Assembly: GCA_030524345.1 (NCBI GenBank)
Contig: JAUNGP010000009.1
Coordinates: 1-64,000, forward strand
DNA length: 64,000 nucleotides
From: Clostridia bacterium
GTDB lineage: Bacteria > Bacillota > Clostridia > TANB77 > CAG-465
Direction of reading: 5' to 3'
Under the pieces are notes generated by a model. The model was not told where the DNA came from and did not search any database. It saw only the letters and a program-made list of their open reading frames with translations. Position numbers and translations under genes: made by a program. Shown here in pieces: positions 1-7,881 of the stretch (the first letter of the stretch is position 1; the number at the start of each line of letters is the position of its first letter).

Positions 1-30
1 ATTCACTATTTTGTGTACTTTAGTTACCAT
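1..30 (-). CDS. 5' end of a gene cut by the window edge
   Basis: Only the first ten codons (MVTKVHKIVN) lie in the window. The ATG at 30 follows a GAGGAAAA Shine-Dalgarno-like run. It sits behind a promoter-like pair and a palindrome, so an autoregulated small regulator is possible, but ten residues cannot identify it. Confidence 0.4.
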   Translation of the reverse strand, partial: MVTKVHKIVN

Positions 31-47
31 AATCATTTTCCTCTTTT

Positions 48-102
48 CTGTAACCATCTTTGGTTACATCTATATGCTAACATTTTTCGATTCTTTTTTC
101 AA
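48..102 (-). promoter_or_regulatory. Promoter with palindromic operator upstream of the edge gene
   Basis: On the minus strand TTGAAA (97-102), a 17-base spacer and TAGCAT (74-79) form a plausible promoter. Just downstream, at about 49-68, is the palindrome TGTAACC-N6-GGTTACA, placed where a bound repressor would block transcription start. The regulator is unknown. Confidence 0.4.
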
Positions 103-151
103 GTATTATTGTAAAAATTAAAAGCCTTTTTATACTTATTATCCTTAGTAC

Positions 152-184
152 AAAAATGAAACCCAAGTTTTACTTGAGTTTCAT
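152..184 (-). terminator. Terminator of glmM
   Basis: A 13-base stem (156-168 with 172-184, one G-U wobble in the minus-strand RNA) is followed by a U5 run. It lies 6 bases after the glmM stop codon. Confidence 0.75.
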
Positions 185-189
185 CTTAT

Positions 190-1554
190 TTATTTTAATC
201 TTTCTTCAATGAGTTCTGCGATTGATTTTGCCTTTTCAGAAATATATTCTTGATTTTCTCCTTCAATCATAACCCTGATTAGTGGTTCTGTTCCAGAAGC
301 ACGTATTAGTACACGACCATTTCCTGCAAATTCATTTTCAACTTGTTCTATTTCAGAACGAATGACTGCATCTTTTTCAAAATCATATTTCTTATCATTG
401 CTTACTTTTGCGTTTACTAATACTTGGGGATAAATATTAATGATTTGACATGCTTCACTTGCTTTTAATCCTTCTTCAAATAATACCTGAATTAACATTA
501 AAGATGTTAATATTCCATCTCCTGTTGGATTGTAATCTAGAAAAATAATATGTCCTGATTGTTCACCACCAAGGTTATAGCCGTTTTTTAGCATTTCTTC
601 TAAAACATATCTATCTCCAACTTGAGTCTGTTTTAATTCCAACTGATTTTCCTTAGCATATTTTTTTAAGCCAAGGTTGCTCATTACAGTAGCAACAACA
701 GTATCTTGTTTTAATTCACCTTTATCTCTTAAATATTTTGAAGTGATGGCTAACATCTTATCTCCATCAATAATTTCACCTGTTTCGTCAATAGCAAGAC
801 ACCTGTCTCCATCTCCATCATATGCTATGCCTAAATCATAGCCATTCTCTACTACATATTTCTTTAGTCCTTCTAAATGTGTAGAACCACAAGATTTATT
901 AATATTAATTCCATTTGGAACATTGTTAATAATTTTATATTCAATTCCAAGTGACTCAAATATACTTTCTGCTACTTTATATGTAGCACCATTTGCTGTA
1001 TCTATTACAACCTTAAAGTTATCTTTTTTATACTTTTCTATATTATCTTTAAATATATTTACAATAAATTCTTTATATTCCTCTACTAAATCCTCTCTTG
1101 ACTCAGCAATACCAATGTTTTCATTAACAGCAGTAAACTCATTTAGTTTACCAGAATCCATCATTTCTTCTATTTCTTCCTCAATGGAGTCAGATATTTT
1201 CATTCCTTTATTACTAAAATACTTTACACCATTAAATTCAAATGTATTATGGGAAGCAGAAATTACAACACTAGCATCTGCATTTAGTTTTTTGGTTAAA
1301 TATGCAACTGCAGGTGTTGGGATCACACCAATTGATTTCACATTTGCACCATAACTTAAAAAACCTGCAGTCATAGCACTTTCAATCAAAGTTCCAGATA
1401 TTCTTGTATCTCTTCCTATTAAAATAGTAGGAGCATGGTTTGCATGTTTTGATAATACATATGCACCAGCTTTTGCTACTCTAAAAACTAACTCTGGAGA
1501 TAGCTCCGTATTTGCTATTCTCCTTATTCCATCTGTTCCAAAATATTTTCTCAT
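190..1554 (-). CDS. glmM: Phosphoglucosamine mutase GlmM
   Basis: GlmM converts glucosamine-6-phosphate to glucosamine-1-phosphate, feeding UDP-GlcNAc and so peptidoglycan and surface glycan synthesis in the cytoplasm. The 454-residue length is normal for the family. Visible are the N-terminal FGTDGIR, the phosphoserine loop SASHN (Ser101), the metal loop DGDGD (246-250), the sugar-binding GEQSGH and the C-terminal phosphate-binding RASGTEP. The loop reads SASHNT where most family members have SASHNP, a mild oddity. An AGGAGG site precedes the ATG. It is the last gene of a run that starts with rpoZ and is followed by its own terminator. Confidence 0.95.
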   Translation of the reverse strand: MRKYFGTDGIRRIANTELSPELVFRVAKAGAYVLSKHANHAPTILIGRDTRISGTLIESAMTAGFLSYGANVKSIGVIPTPAVAYLTKKLNADASVVISASHNTFEFNGVKYFSNKGMKISDSIEEEIEEMMDSGKLNEFTAVNENIGIAESREDLVEEYKEFIVNIFKDNIEKYKKDNFKVVIDTANGATYKVAESIFESLGIEYKIINNVPNGININKSCGSTHLEGLKKYVVENGYDLGIAYDGDGDRCLAIDETGEIIDGDKMLAITSKYLRDKGELKQDTVVATVMSNLGLKKYAKENQLELKQTQVGDRYVLEEMLKNGYNLGGEQSGHIIFLDYNPTGDGILTSLMLIQVLFEEGLKASEACQIINIYPQVLVNAKVSNDKKYDFEKDAVIRSEIEQVENEFAGNGRVLIRASGTEPLIRVMIEGENQEYISEKAKSIAELIEERLK

Positions 1555-1573
1555 AAAAACCTCCTACATTTTT

Positions 1574-2134
1574 TTAATTTTCTAGCCATTTAAAATATTT
1601 TTCTTTTACCTCTTCTTTTACCTTTTCTGGTGTAAGATAGGTTGTATCTAAAACTAGATCATAGTTTGACATATCTTCTCTTCTGATACCATAAGTCTCA
1701 AACCATCTTCTATTTTCTTCATGATACCTATATAATATTTTCTCTTTTGCTTGTTCAATACTTTCATAGTTTTCTGATGATTTTCTCTTTTCATCATGAA
1801 AAGCACGCCTAGCCGCAGTATCAATATCTACTTTTAAATAGACTTTAAAGGAATCGGGTACTGCATACCACCCAAGCTTAGCATCTATGATTAAGTTATC
1901 ATGTGAAGAGGCATATTCGGTTGCACTCTTCTCTATTTTTCGATCAAGTTCAGGATGTTCATTCAGATATGTTTGAAATTCCACAATAGACATTCCCATG
2001 TCAAGGGCCAGTTTTCTTGCATATTGTCCATTTCTATAAATTTCATAGCCTAGTTCTTGACTCAAAAAGTCCGTTAATGTTCCTTGACCGCTTGCATGAT
2101 CACCAGTTATAGTAATAATATGCTTTTTCTTCAT
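1574..2134 (-). CDS. Cytidylate kinase-like P-loop protein
   Basis: A 186-residue nucleoside-monophosphate-kinase-like protein of the cytidylate kinase-like (Cytidylate_kin2) type. The N-terminus has a beta strand and P-loop (ITITGDHASGQGT, about 7-19), and the C-terminal half has the Arg-rich lid-like stretch (YRYHEENRRW). The true substrate is unknown; CMP/dCMP phosphorylation is only implied by the family name. It starts 6 bases after rpoZ, where many Firmicutes have gmk (guanylate kinase) next to rpoZ, and lies 19 bases before glmM, so co-transcription is likely. A related domain is fused to the MATE protein at 42026-43987. Confidence 0.8.
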   Translation of the reverse strand: MKKKHIITITGDHASGQGTLTDFLSQELGYEIYRNGQYARKLALDMGMSIVEFQTYLNEHPELDRKIEKSATEYASSHDNLIIDAKLGWYAVPDSFKVYLKVDIDTAARRAFHDEKRKSSENYESIEQAKEKILYRYHEENRRWFETYGIRREDMSNYDLVLDTTYLTPEKVKEEVKEKYFKWLEN

Positions 2135-2140
2135 AGTAGA

Positions 2141-2398
2141 TTACTCCTCTTCTTTCTGAGTTATTTCTGTTTCTGCTTTTTCCTCTGGCTTACATACATA
2201 TTCACCTTTAAATTTTACAAGAACTTTTCCATCGACAATTTCCTGTGCTGCTATATCAACAGCATCTTTAATACAATTATCCCCTTCAATTACCCTTCTA
2301 TTTTCTATATTTCTTGCTCTTTTAGCAATAGCTAAAGCTGATTGATATCTATTTCCAGCCTTAGGCATTATTTTTTTCACATTAGGATCTGATAACAT
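2141..2398 (-). CDS. rpoZ: RNA polymerase omega subunit
   Basis: This 85-residue protein carries the conserved omega core (NRYQSALAIAKRAR) followed by the typical IAAQEI helix and an acidic tail. Omega helps fold and assemble the beta-prime subunit. A strong GGAGGAG precedes the ATG and a promoter lies directly upstream. It leads the rpoZ, cytidylate-kinase-like, glmM run. Confidence 0.9.
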   Translation of the reverse strand: MLSDPNVKKIMPKAGNRYQSALAIAKRARNIENRRVIEGDNCIKDAVDIAAQEIVDGKVLVKFKGEYVCKPEEKAETEITQKEEE

Positions 2399-2441
2399 GA
2401 AAACTCCTCCTTCAATTCACATATTTTATATTTTAACATAA

Positions 2442-2470
2442 ATTATACATATTTACAATAATTTAGCCAA
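2442..2470 (-). promoter_or_regulatory. Promoter of rpoZ
   Basis: TTGGCT (2465-2470), a 17-base spacer and a perfect TATAAT (2442-2447) on the minus strand, 44 bases ahead of the rpoZ start. Confidence 0.6.
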
Positions 2471-2477
2471 AACTTAC

Positions 2478-3353
2478 CTACTCAAATTCACAAATCGTAG
2501 TAATACCACATGGTAAAAATATATCTGTATCTTTCTGCTTTAGACCTATCTCATCAAAACTAATACTTGTAACTTTTTTATTCTTTACAGCCTTTTTAAC
2601 CACATTTTGAATGATTGTTCCAGAAAGTCCTCCAGTATATGTATTGACTATCATAAACATAGGATGATCTGACAGTAACTCAGAACATAAAGCGATAAGA
2701 TGAAATAAATCTTTCTCTATACTCCAAACTTCTCCATTTTTTCCTCTTCCATAAGACGGCGGGTCCATGATAATACAATCATACTGATTTCCTCGTCTAA
2801 TCTCTCTATTTACAAATTTAATTACATCATCTACTAAAAATCTAACAGGCTTATCCTTTAAACCACTTGATGCAAGGTTTTCTTTTGCCCAATTCGTCAT
2901 TCCTTGTGATGAATCGACATGACATACATGAGCACCAGCATATGCACAAGCAACACTAGCACCACCAGTATATGCAAATAAATTTAAGACCTTGACCTCT
3001 TTACCCAATTTGACCTTTTGAGATATTTTATCTATCATATAATCCCAATTTACTGCTTGTTCAGGAAAAAGCCCGGTATGCTTAAATCCCATTGGCTTAA
3101 TATTAAATGTTAGCTCTTTGTAATTGATTTTCCAGTCATCTGGCATTTTTTTGAGCTTCTCCCAATGTCCACCACCAGTATTACTACGGATATATCTTGC
3201 ATATGCTTCCTTCCAAAGCTTAGGATTGGTTTTCTCGTTCCATACAATCTGTGGATCTGGTCTTATTAAAATATATTCTCCCCATCTTTCAAGTTTTTCG
3301 CCTGATGACATATCAAGTAACTCATAATCTTTTAAATCCTTGCTATAACGCAT
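2478..3353 (-). CDS. Class I SAM-dependent methyltransferase (RlmI-like, probably rRNA)
   Basis: The 291-residue protein matches the Methyltrans_SAM group related to 23S rRNA methyltransferases such as RlmI/RlmK. A SAM-binding motif I (VLNLFAYTGGASV, 122-134), an acidic residue after the next strand, and the catalytic-type DPPSYGRG (197-204) are visible. It lacks an obvious N-terminal PUA domain, so it is shorter than RlmI. The RNA target is inferred, not shown. AAAGGAG precedes the ATG. It ends just upstream of the rpoZ promoter and starts back-to-back with ylbJ. Confidence 0.8.
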   Translation of the reverse strand: MRYSKDLKDYELLDMSSGEKLERWGEYILIRPDPQIVWNEKTNPKLWKEAYARYIRSNTGGGHWEKLKKMPDDWKINYKELTFNIKPMGFKHTGLFPEQAVNWDYMIDKISQKVKLGKEVKVLNLFAYTGGASVACAYAGAHVCHVDSSQGMTNWAKENLASSGLKDKPVRFLVDDVIKFVNREIRRGNQYDCIIMDPPSYGRGKNGEVWSIEKDLFHLIALCSELLSDHPMFMIVNTYTGGLSGTIIQNVVKKAVKNKKVTSISFDEIGLKQKDTDIFLPCGITTICEFE

Positions 3354-3394
3354 ATATAACTCTCCTTTATCATAAAATTAATTAGGTGTTAAAA

Positions 3395-4582
3395 ATGAAA
3401 CAATTTCATATTTACAAATTAAAAGAATTACTAAAACTAGTGCTATTTATCATTACGCTATTCATTTTACTAATCTTTTCTAAGGAAAACTTAGACTCTG
3501 TAAAATCAAGTATTCATCTATTTTTACAAAGCGTTTTTCCATCACTTTTTCCATTTATTTTATTTACTAATGTCATACTAAATACAAACATAACAAATCT
3601 ATTAGATAAACTACTTGGAAAAAGCCTATCTTATCTCTTTCATATTCCAAAAAATTCTAGTATAGCCATTATTACTGGATTTTTATGCGGATTTCCAATG
3701 GGAGCAAAAAGTGTGGCAACACTGTTCTCAGAAGGAAAAATAGATAATGTCAGTGCTAAAAAATTACTTACTTTTGTCAATAATTGTAATCCATCATTTA
3801 TTATCTCTACTATTGGAATTAGTATGTTCTATAATATAAAAGTGGGAATTTTGTTGCTCATTTCACATTATCTTTCTGCGATGATCATTGGTATTACCTA
3901 TACTAGATTAAACTCTTCTGTTATTATACACGAAAAAAAAGAGTTTTTAAATAGTTTTGATGAAAAAAGTATTAAAAACAAAGGAAAAAAAGATAGTTTT
4001 TTTAACATAATTAAAAAAAGTATCTCTAACACATTTATTTCACTTGGTACGATTCTTGGCTTTATTATCATATTTAACTTATTATTTCATATTATCAATA
4101 TATATTTGATAAAGCTAAATGTGCCAGAAACAATTAGAAGTACCATATCTTGTCTCTTCGAAGTAACCAAAGGTTGTCATGATATATCTTCTCTAAATAT
4201 AGATATTACATTGAAAGTAGTACTTGCTTCCTTTGGTTTAGGATTTAGTGGGCTTTGTATTATTTCGCAAATATACTCCACGATATCTGATTTTCATTTC
4301 AAAATTTCAGATATTCTAATACCCAAATTCATACAAGGTATAATTTCTGGATGTATTACATATATTTTAATAAAATTTACTAATATATTTGATTCTTCTA
4401 CTTTAAACGTATTTAATAATACGGATGCATACTATCTATATTACTTAAATAAAATAAAAAATGCATACTTAACTTCCACTATCATAATTGTACTGGCACT
4501 CATGCTATATTTAATTTTAGAAAATATACACAAAAAAAGTAGTCATAAGACTACTTTATTAAAGAAGGGGGGTAAACTATAA
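3395..4582 (+). CDS. ylbJ: Sporulation integral membrane protein YlbJ-like
   Basis: This 395-residue polytopic membrane protein has about eight hydrophobic segments and the nucleoside-recognition (Gate-like) motif CGFPMGAK near residue 94, as in YlbJ. YlbJ is made in the mother cell and is needed for a proper spore cortex. The ATG at 3395 is preferred over an in-frame GTG at 3386, because AGGTG (3384-3388) lies 6 bases before the ATG and overlaps the GTG. The last codons form a hairpin, so the 3' end doubles as a terminator-like element. It is one of the few plus-strand genes. Confidence 0.85.
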   Translation: MKQFHIYKLKELLKLVLFIITLFILLIFSKENLDSVKSSIHLFLQSVFPSLFPFILFTNVILNTNITNLLDKLLGKSLSYLFHIPKNSSIAIITGFLCGFPMGAKSVATLFSEGKIDNVSAKKLLTFVNNCNPSFIISTIGISMFYNIKVGILLLISHYLSAMIIGITYTRLNSSVIIHEKKEFLNSFDEKSIKNKGKKDSFFNIIKKSISNTFISLGTILGFIIIFNLLFHIINIYLIKLNVPETIRSTISCLFEVTKGCHDISSLNIDITLKVVLASFGLGFSGLCIISQIYSTISDFHFKISDILIPKFIQGIISGCITYILIKFTNIFDSSTLNVFNNTDAYYLYYLNKIKNAYLTSTIIIVLALMLYLILENIHKKSSHKTTLLKKGGKL

Positions 4583-4603
4583 GTTTACACTAATATTATT
4601 AGT
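4536..4603 (+). terminator. Three consecutive inverted repeats at the ylbJ 3' end
   Basis: Three back-to-back hairpins are visible: AAAGTAGTC/GACTACTTT (4536-4557, inside the ylbJ coding end), GTAAACT/AGTTTAC (4572-4588, spanning the stop codon) and ACTAATA/TATTAGT (4589-4603). The first ends with a TTTATT tract. They may end or attenuate ylbJ transcription or shield the next gene. Confidence 0.5.
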
Positions 4604-4645
4604 AAATAAATTTAAAATATACATTTTTTTCAAGGAGGTATAAAA

Positions 4646-4894
4646 ATGGAAAAAAATCAGGGATTCTTTGATCCATACAACTTTAATATTCCGCAAAATA
4701 ATATGAATATGAATCAACAAATGCCAAATCAAATGGCATCTGATATGTCCTTAGGACTTGATAATATAGCAAACCCTGCTATGTATTATGAACAACAATA
4801 TATGTATTATAGGTATCTTACTCAAGTTCTTGAATACAAAATAAAATTAAGAGAATGGGAAAATATGAACAGAGAACAAAAACAATCAAAATGA
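4646..4894 (+). CDS. Small Asn/Met/Gln/Tyr-rich protein of unknown function
   Basis: An 82-residue protein with a low-complexity N-terminal half rich in Asn, Met, Gln and Pro, a Tyr-rich patch (YYEQQYMYYRY) and a charged amphipathic C-terminal helix. It has no signal peptide or membrane segment. A strong AAGGAGG precedes the ATG and a perfect terminator follows. The composition and its place after ylbJ suggest a spore coat or spore-associated protein, but this is inference. I do not recognise a family. Confidence 0.7.
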   Translation: MEKNQGFFDPYNFNIPQNNMNMNQQMPNQMASDMSLGLDNIANPAMYYEQQYMYYRYLTQVLEYKIKLREWENMNREQKQSK

Positions 4895-4897
4895 AAA

Positions 4898-4934
4898 ATA
4901 TCTCTAAATGCTTTGGCATTTAGAGATATCTTTT
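4898..4934. terminator. Bidirectional terminator
   Basis: A perfect 14-base stem (4898-4911 with 4916-4929) with a TTTG loop and T-rich flanks on both strands. It separates the convergent small plus-strand gene and the minus-strand reductase gene. Confidence 0.85.
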
Positions 4935-5670
4935 ATACTACGATACCGCCATTTGGACTAATCACTTGTCCTGTGATATATTCTGCCTCTTTAGATGCTA
5001 AAAATTTTACCACGCCAGATATATCGTCAACATGACCTATTCTTTCTAAAGGTACATTTTCACAAAATTCTTTTAACTCCTCTTGGGTTAATATGGCATT
5101 CATATCCGTATCAATCGCACCAGGTGCCACAACATTTACTGTTATTCCAGATGGTCCAAGTTCCTTTGCAAGTGCTTTTGACATACCAATCACTGCTGCC
5201 TTGGCTGTAGAATAATTCACTTCCATAGAAGAACCTACCATTCCCCAAATAGATGAGATATTGATAATTTTCCCCGCTTTCTTATGAATCATACACTTTT
5301 TTAGTACAGACTGTGTTACATGAAATGTTCCAATAACGCTTACATTAAGCATATTTTGGATATCTTCAATTGTTATATCTGTAAATAATTTATACTCACA
5401 TATCCCCGCGTTATTTACCAATACATCAATATTTCCAAAAGTATCTAATACTGAATCTACCATCTTATCTACTTGATTTCTATCTGAGATATCTGCTTGG
5501 TATATCATAGAAGAATATCCTATTTCATCAAGCTCTTTTTTTAGAGCATTTGCCGACTCTTTTGAAGTATTATAATTAATACAAACTTGGTATCCACTTC
5601 TTGCAAATTCTTTTGCAATGGCTGCCCCAATTCCTTTTGCCGCGCCAGTTATTAATACTGTTTTATTCAT
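4933..5670 (-). CDS. Short-chain dehydrogenase/reductase (FabG-like)
   Basis: A 245-residue classical SDR. The NAD(P)-binding TGAAKGIG (8-15), NNAG (86-89) and the catalytic Ser140, Tyr153 and Lys157 (YSTAK) are all present, as is the C-terminal PNGG. It resembles 3-oxoacyl-ACP reductase, but many FabG-like proteins act on other substrates. The start overlaps the stop of the flippase-like gene by ATGA, so it is translationally coupled to a glycolipid-type operon rather than to fatty-acid genes. That context leaves its substrate open. Confidence 0.8.
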   Translation of the reverse strand: MNKTVLITGAAKGIGAAIAKEFARSGYQVCINYNTSKESANALKKELDEIGYSSMIYQADISDRNQVDKMVDSVLDTFGNIDVLVNNAGICEYKLFTDITIEDIQNMLNVSVIGTFHVTQSVLKKCMIHKKAGKIINISSIWGMVGSSMEVNYSTAKAAVIGMSKALAKELGPSGITVNVVAPGAIDTDMNAILTQEELKEFCENVPLERIGHVDDISGVVKFLASKEAEYITGQVISPNGGIVV

Positions 5671-6707
5671 TTAATCTCCTCACTTACCTTTTCTCTTCTT
5701 CTCACCATGATCATCACAATACTACCAATGATAATTGGTAAATAAAAAGTATATAGTCTCCAAAATAATATTCCCATGTTGATGGTTTGAGGAGTAAAGA
5801 AATTTTTAAATATAATTAAAAACCCCCCCTCCGCTGCAATTCCAGCACCTGGTATTGGTACAAACGCCATAACCATACTCAAAAAACTCTGAGCAGATAT
5901 TATTTTAAAAAGTGAAACCCCACTTAAGCCAAAAGCTCTATACACCATATATGTTACCGAAAAAAATACAGTATGTTGTATTAATGATAAAACTACCATT
6001 TCAAAAATCGCCATTTTTTGTTTTTTCATCATTTTAAAATTCGCATGAAAATTATCTATACTTTTTTCTAGCTTATTCATTCTTTCTTCTGGATTCTTTA
6101 CTATTTTGATTCTAGCTAATAATTTAAAAAATATTTTTGAAGCATTTAACACAATGTTTTTATTCACACCTATTAATACTAAAAAAACAATCACAGCAAA
6201 ATTTACTAAAAATCCAACCAATGCCAAATTCATAAAATTACTTACTAAACTTTTAAAATAGGAAAATTGAAATATAATAATCACGAGTGTATATAGTACA
6301 AGCGTTCCTTGATATACAATAAATTTAATTAGTAAAATATTAGCAGAATCACTAATTCTTTTTCCTTCTTTGACCAGCGAGACAGCTTGCATCGGTTGAC
6401 CTCCAGAGGAAAATGGTGTTATTGAATTAAAAAGCTGACCTATCATCGAAACTCTAAAACTATTAATGAATAATTGATCCTTATACATCGTTTTTGATAT
6501 AATGTATAAATTCAATGATTCTATAAGCCAATACATTACCATACAAGCAATACCTGCAAACATCCAATATATATTTACATTTTTGATAACATTTACAATA
6601 TTATCAATTCCATCTACTTTTAGCATATAGATTGCAATTCCAATGGTAAGTACAAAAATAAATGAAATATTGATAATATTTTTTAAATTACTCTTCTTAG
6701 TTTTCAT
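5667..6707 (-). CDS. Flippase-like membrane protein (LPG synthase TM-domain/YbhN family)
   Basis: The 346-residue protein has about eight transmembrane segments and the family signature around TPFSSGGQPMQA (residues about 96-107) and PIPGAGIAAEGG near the C-terminus. This family includes the N-terminal flippase domain of MprF and stand-alone YbhN/UPF0104 proteins, which are thought to move lipids across the membrane. Its start overlaps the end of the GT4 gene by 11 bases, with GGAG 8 bases ahead. The pairing suggests it flips or regulates the glycolipid made by that enzyme, an inference. Confidence 0.8.
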   Translation of the reverse strand: MKTKKSNLKNIINISFIFVLTIGIAIYMLKVDGIDNIVNVIKNVNIYWMFAGIACMVMYWLIESLNLYIISKTMYKDQLFINSFRVSMIGQLFNSITPFSSGGQPMQAVSLVKEGKRISDSANILLIKFIVYQGTLVLYTLVIIIFQFSYFKSLVSNFMNLALVGFLVNFAVIVFLVLIGVNKNIVLNASKIFFKLLARIKIVKNPEERMNKLEKSIDNFHANFKMMKKQKMAIFEMVVLSLIQHTVFFSVTYMVYRAFGLSGVSLFKIISAQSFLSMVMAFVPIPGAGIAAEGGFLIIFKNFFTPQTINMGILFWRLYTFYLPIIIGSIVMIMVRRREKVSEEIK

Positions 6708-7758
6708 TCCTTTTTCTCCATGTTTTTTTCAAGCCTCTTTTATATATTTTATTATAATAAGCTCTCCACATTTTTGCAACATTTTCTTCACTATAATATT
6801 TACTGCACTCATGCGCCATTTGCGATGCCTTATTATAATATATTTGATCTTGACTGAGCTTTTCTATCTCATTTTTAAACTCAAGATTGTTCTTTCCTTT
6901 TAAATAGTATCCCTCTAAAATTCCTTTATATAATTCAATATCTCTTAAAAGTATTGGTAATTTACAATTAGCACTTTCAAGTACTGTCATTGGAAACAGT
7001 TCCTCATAGGAAGGTAAAAACATGATATCAGCCATATTGTATACTTCGTTCATTTCTTCTCTTGGAACGATTCCTAAAAATTTAACATTACTTGGCGGAT
7101 TTTCTGTTAACTTCTTAATCTGACTATATCCATCAGAAATCTTTTTAAATGAAAACCCTCCTGCCCATACAAATTCAATATCAGGTAACATTTTTGCAAC
7201 TTCAATAAAGTCGGCTACCCCTTTTCTAGTTTGCAACTGTCCAACACAAAGTACCACAAACTTTTTGCTATCAACATGATATTTCTTCCTAATACTATTT
7301 TTACTCTTTTTGTCGATTTTATAAAATCTCTTTGAAGATACATAATTTGGAATATATGTAATTTTTTCTCTATTGATCCCATATGCAACCAATTTATCAA
7401 TAAAATATGGATTTACAGTAATTAAATAATCCATACTTTTATAAAAACTAATTACATATTTGTAAAATACCTTTTTAGCAAATCTTGGAAGTTTGATACT
7501 ACTTTCCAAAGTTTCTGGTAAAAAGTGTACATACCCAACAGTACTAGATTTTATCTTCGTAAACGGTATTGTTAAAAAGAATTCTAAATTAATTGTATGA
7601 TAATGTCTAATATCAGCAAACTTTACTTGATTGATTTCTACTTTATACATATCTTTTAAATTATTTTGAACTAAGCTTACTTGCTCCTCATATGCAGAAC
7701 CAACCCCCTGTCCTTTAACAGAAGTTGCCCTTGAAAGCATATTTATTGTTCTTTGCAT
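6697..7758 (-). CDS. GT4 glycosyltransferase, probably of membrane glycolipids
   Basis: A 353-residue GT-B fold enzyme. The acceptor half has GYVHFLPETLE, and the donor half has GQLQTRKGV and a nucleotide-sugar ExxE-type segment (EELFPMTVLES). This pattern resembles Firmicute glucosyltransferases that make (di)glucosyl-diacylglycerol, which anchors lipoteichoic acid, so a glycolipid role is likely but unproven. The ATG at 7758 is chosen over an upstream in-frame codon at 7788, because GGAAG lies 8 bases before it and the longer start falls within the -10 element. It leads a three-gene operon with a flippase-like protein and an SDR. Confidence 0.75.
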   Translation of the reverse strand: MQRTINMLSRATSVKGQGVGSAYEEQVSLVQNNLKDMYKVEINQVKFADIRHYHTINLEFFLTIPFTKIKSSTVGYVHFLPETLESSIKLPRFAKKVFYKYVISFYKSMDYLITVNPYFIDKLVAYGINREKITYIPNYVSSKRFYKIDKKSKNSIRKKYHVDSKKFVVLCVGQLQTRKGVADFIEVAKMLPDIEFVWAGGFSFKKISDGYSQIKKLTENPPSNVKFLGIVPREEMNEVYNMADIMFLPSYEELFPMTVLESANCKLPILLRDIELYKGILEGYYLKGKNNLEFKNEIEKLSQDQIYYNKASQMAHECSKYYSEENVAKMWRAYYNKIYKRGLKKTWRKRNEN

Positions 7759-7787
7759 AATAAAAACACTTCCTTTTTTATGCCTCA

Positions 7788-7816
7788 ATTATATCATATA
7801 ACGAGTATAAAAACAA
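7788..7816 (-). promoter_or_regulatory. Promoter of the GT4/flippase/SDR operon
   Basis: TTGTTT (7811-7816), 17-base spacer and perfect TATAAT (7788-7793) on the minus strand. The -35 region lies in the T-rich tail of the preceding gene's terminator. Confidence 0.55.
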
Positions 7817-7857
7817 TAAGATAACACATATATTACATTCTTGTAATATATGTGTTA
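7811..7857 (-). terminator. Terminator of the coiled-coil protein gene
   Basis: A perfect 16-base stem (7822-7837 with 7842-7857) and a U-rich tail in the minus direction, 24 bases past the stop codon. Confidence 0.8.
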
Positions 7858-7881
7858 CTACTAAACACTAAACTCTATAAC

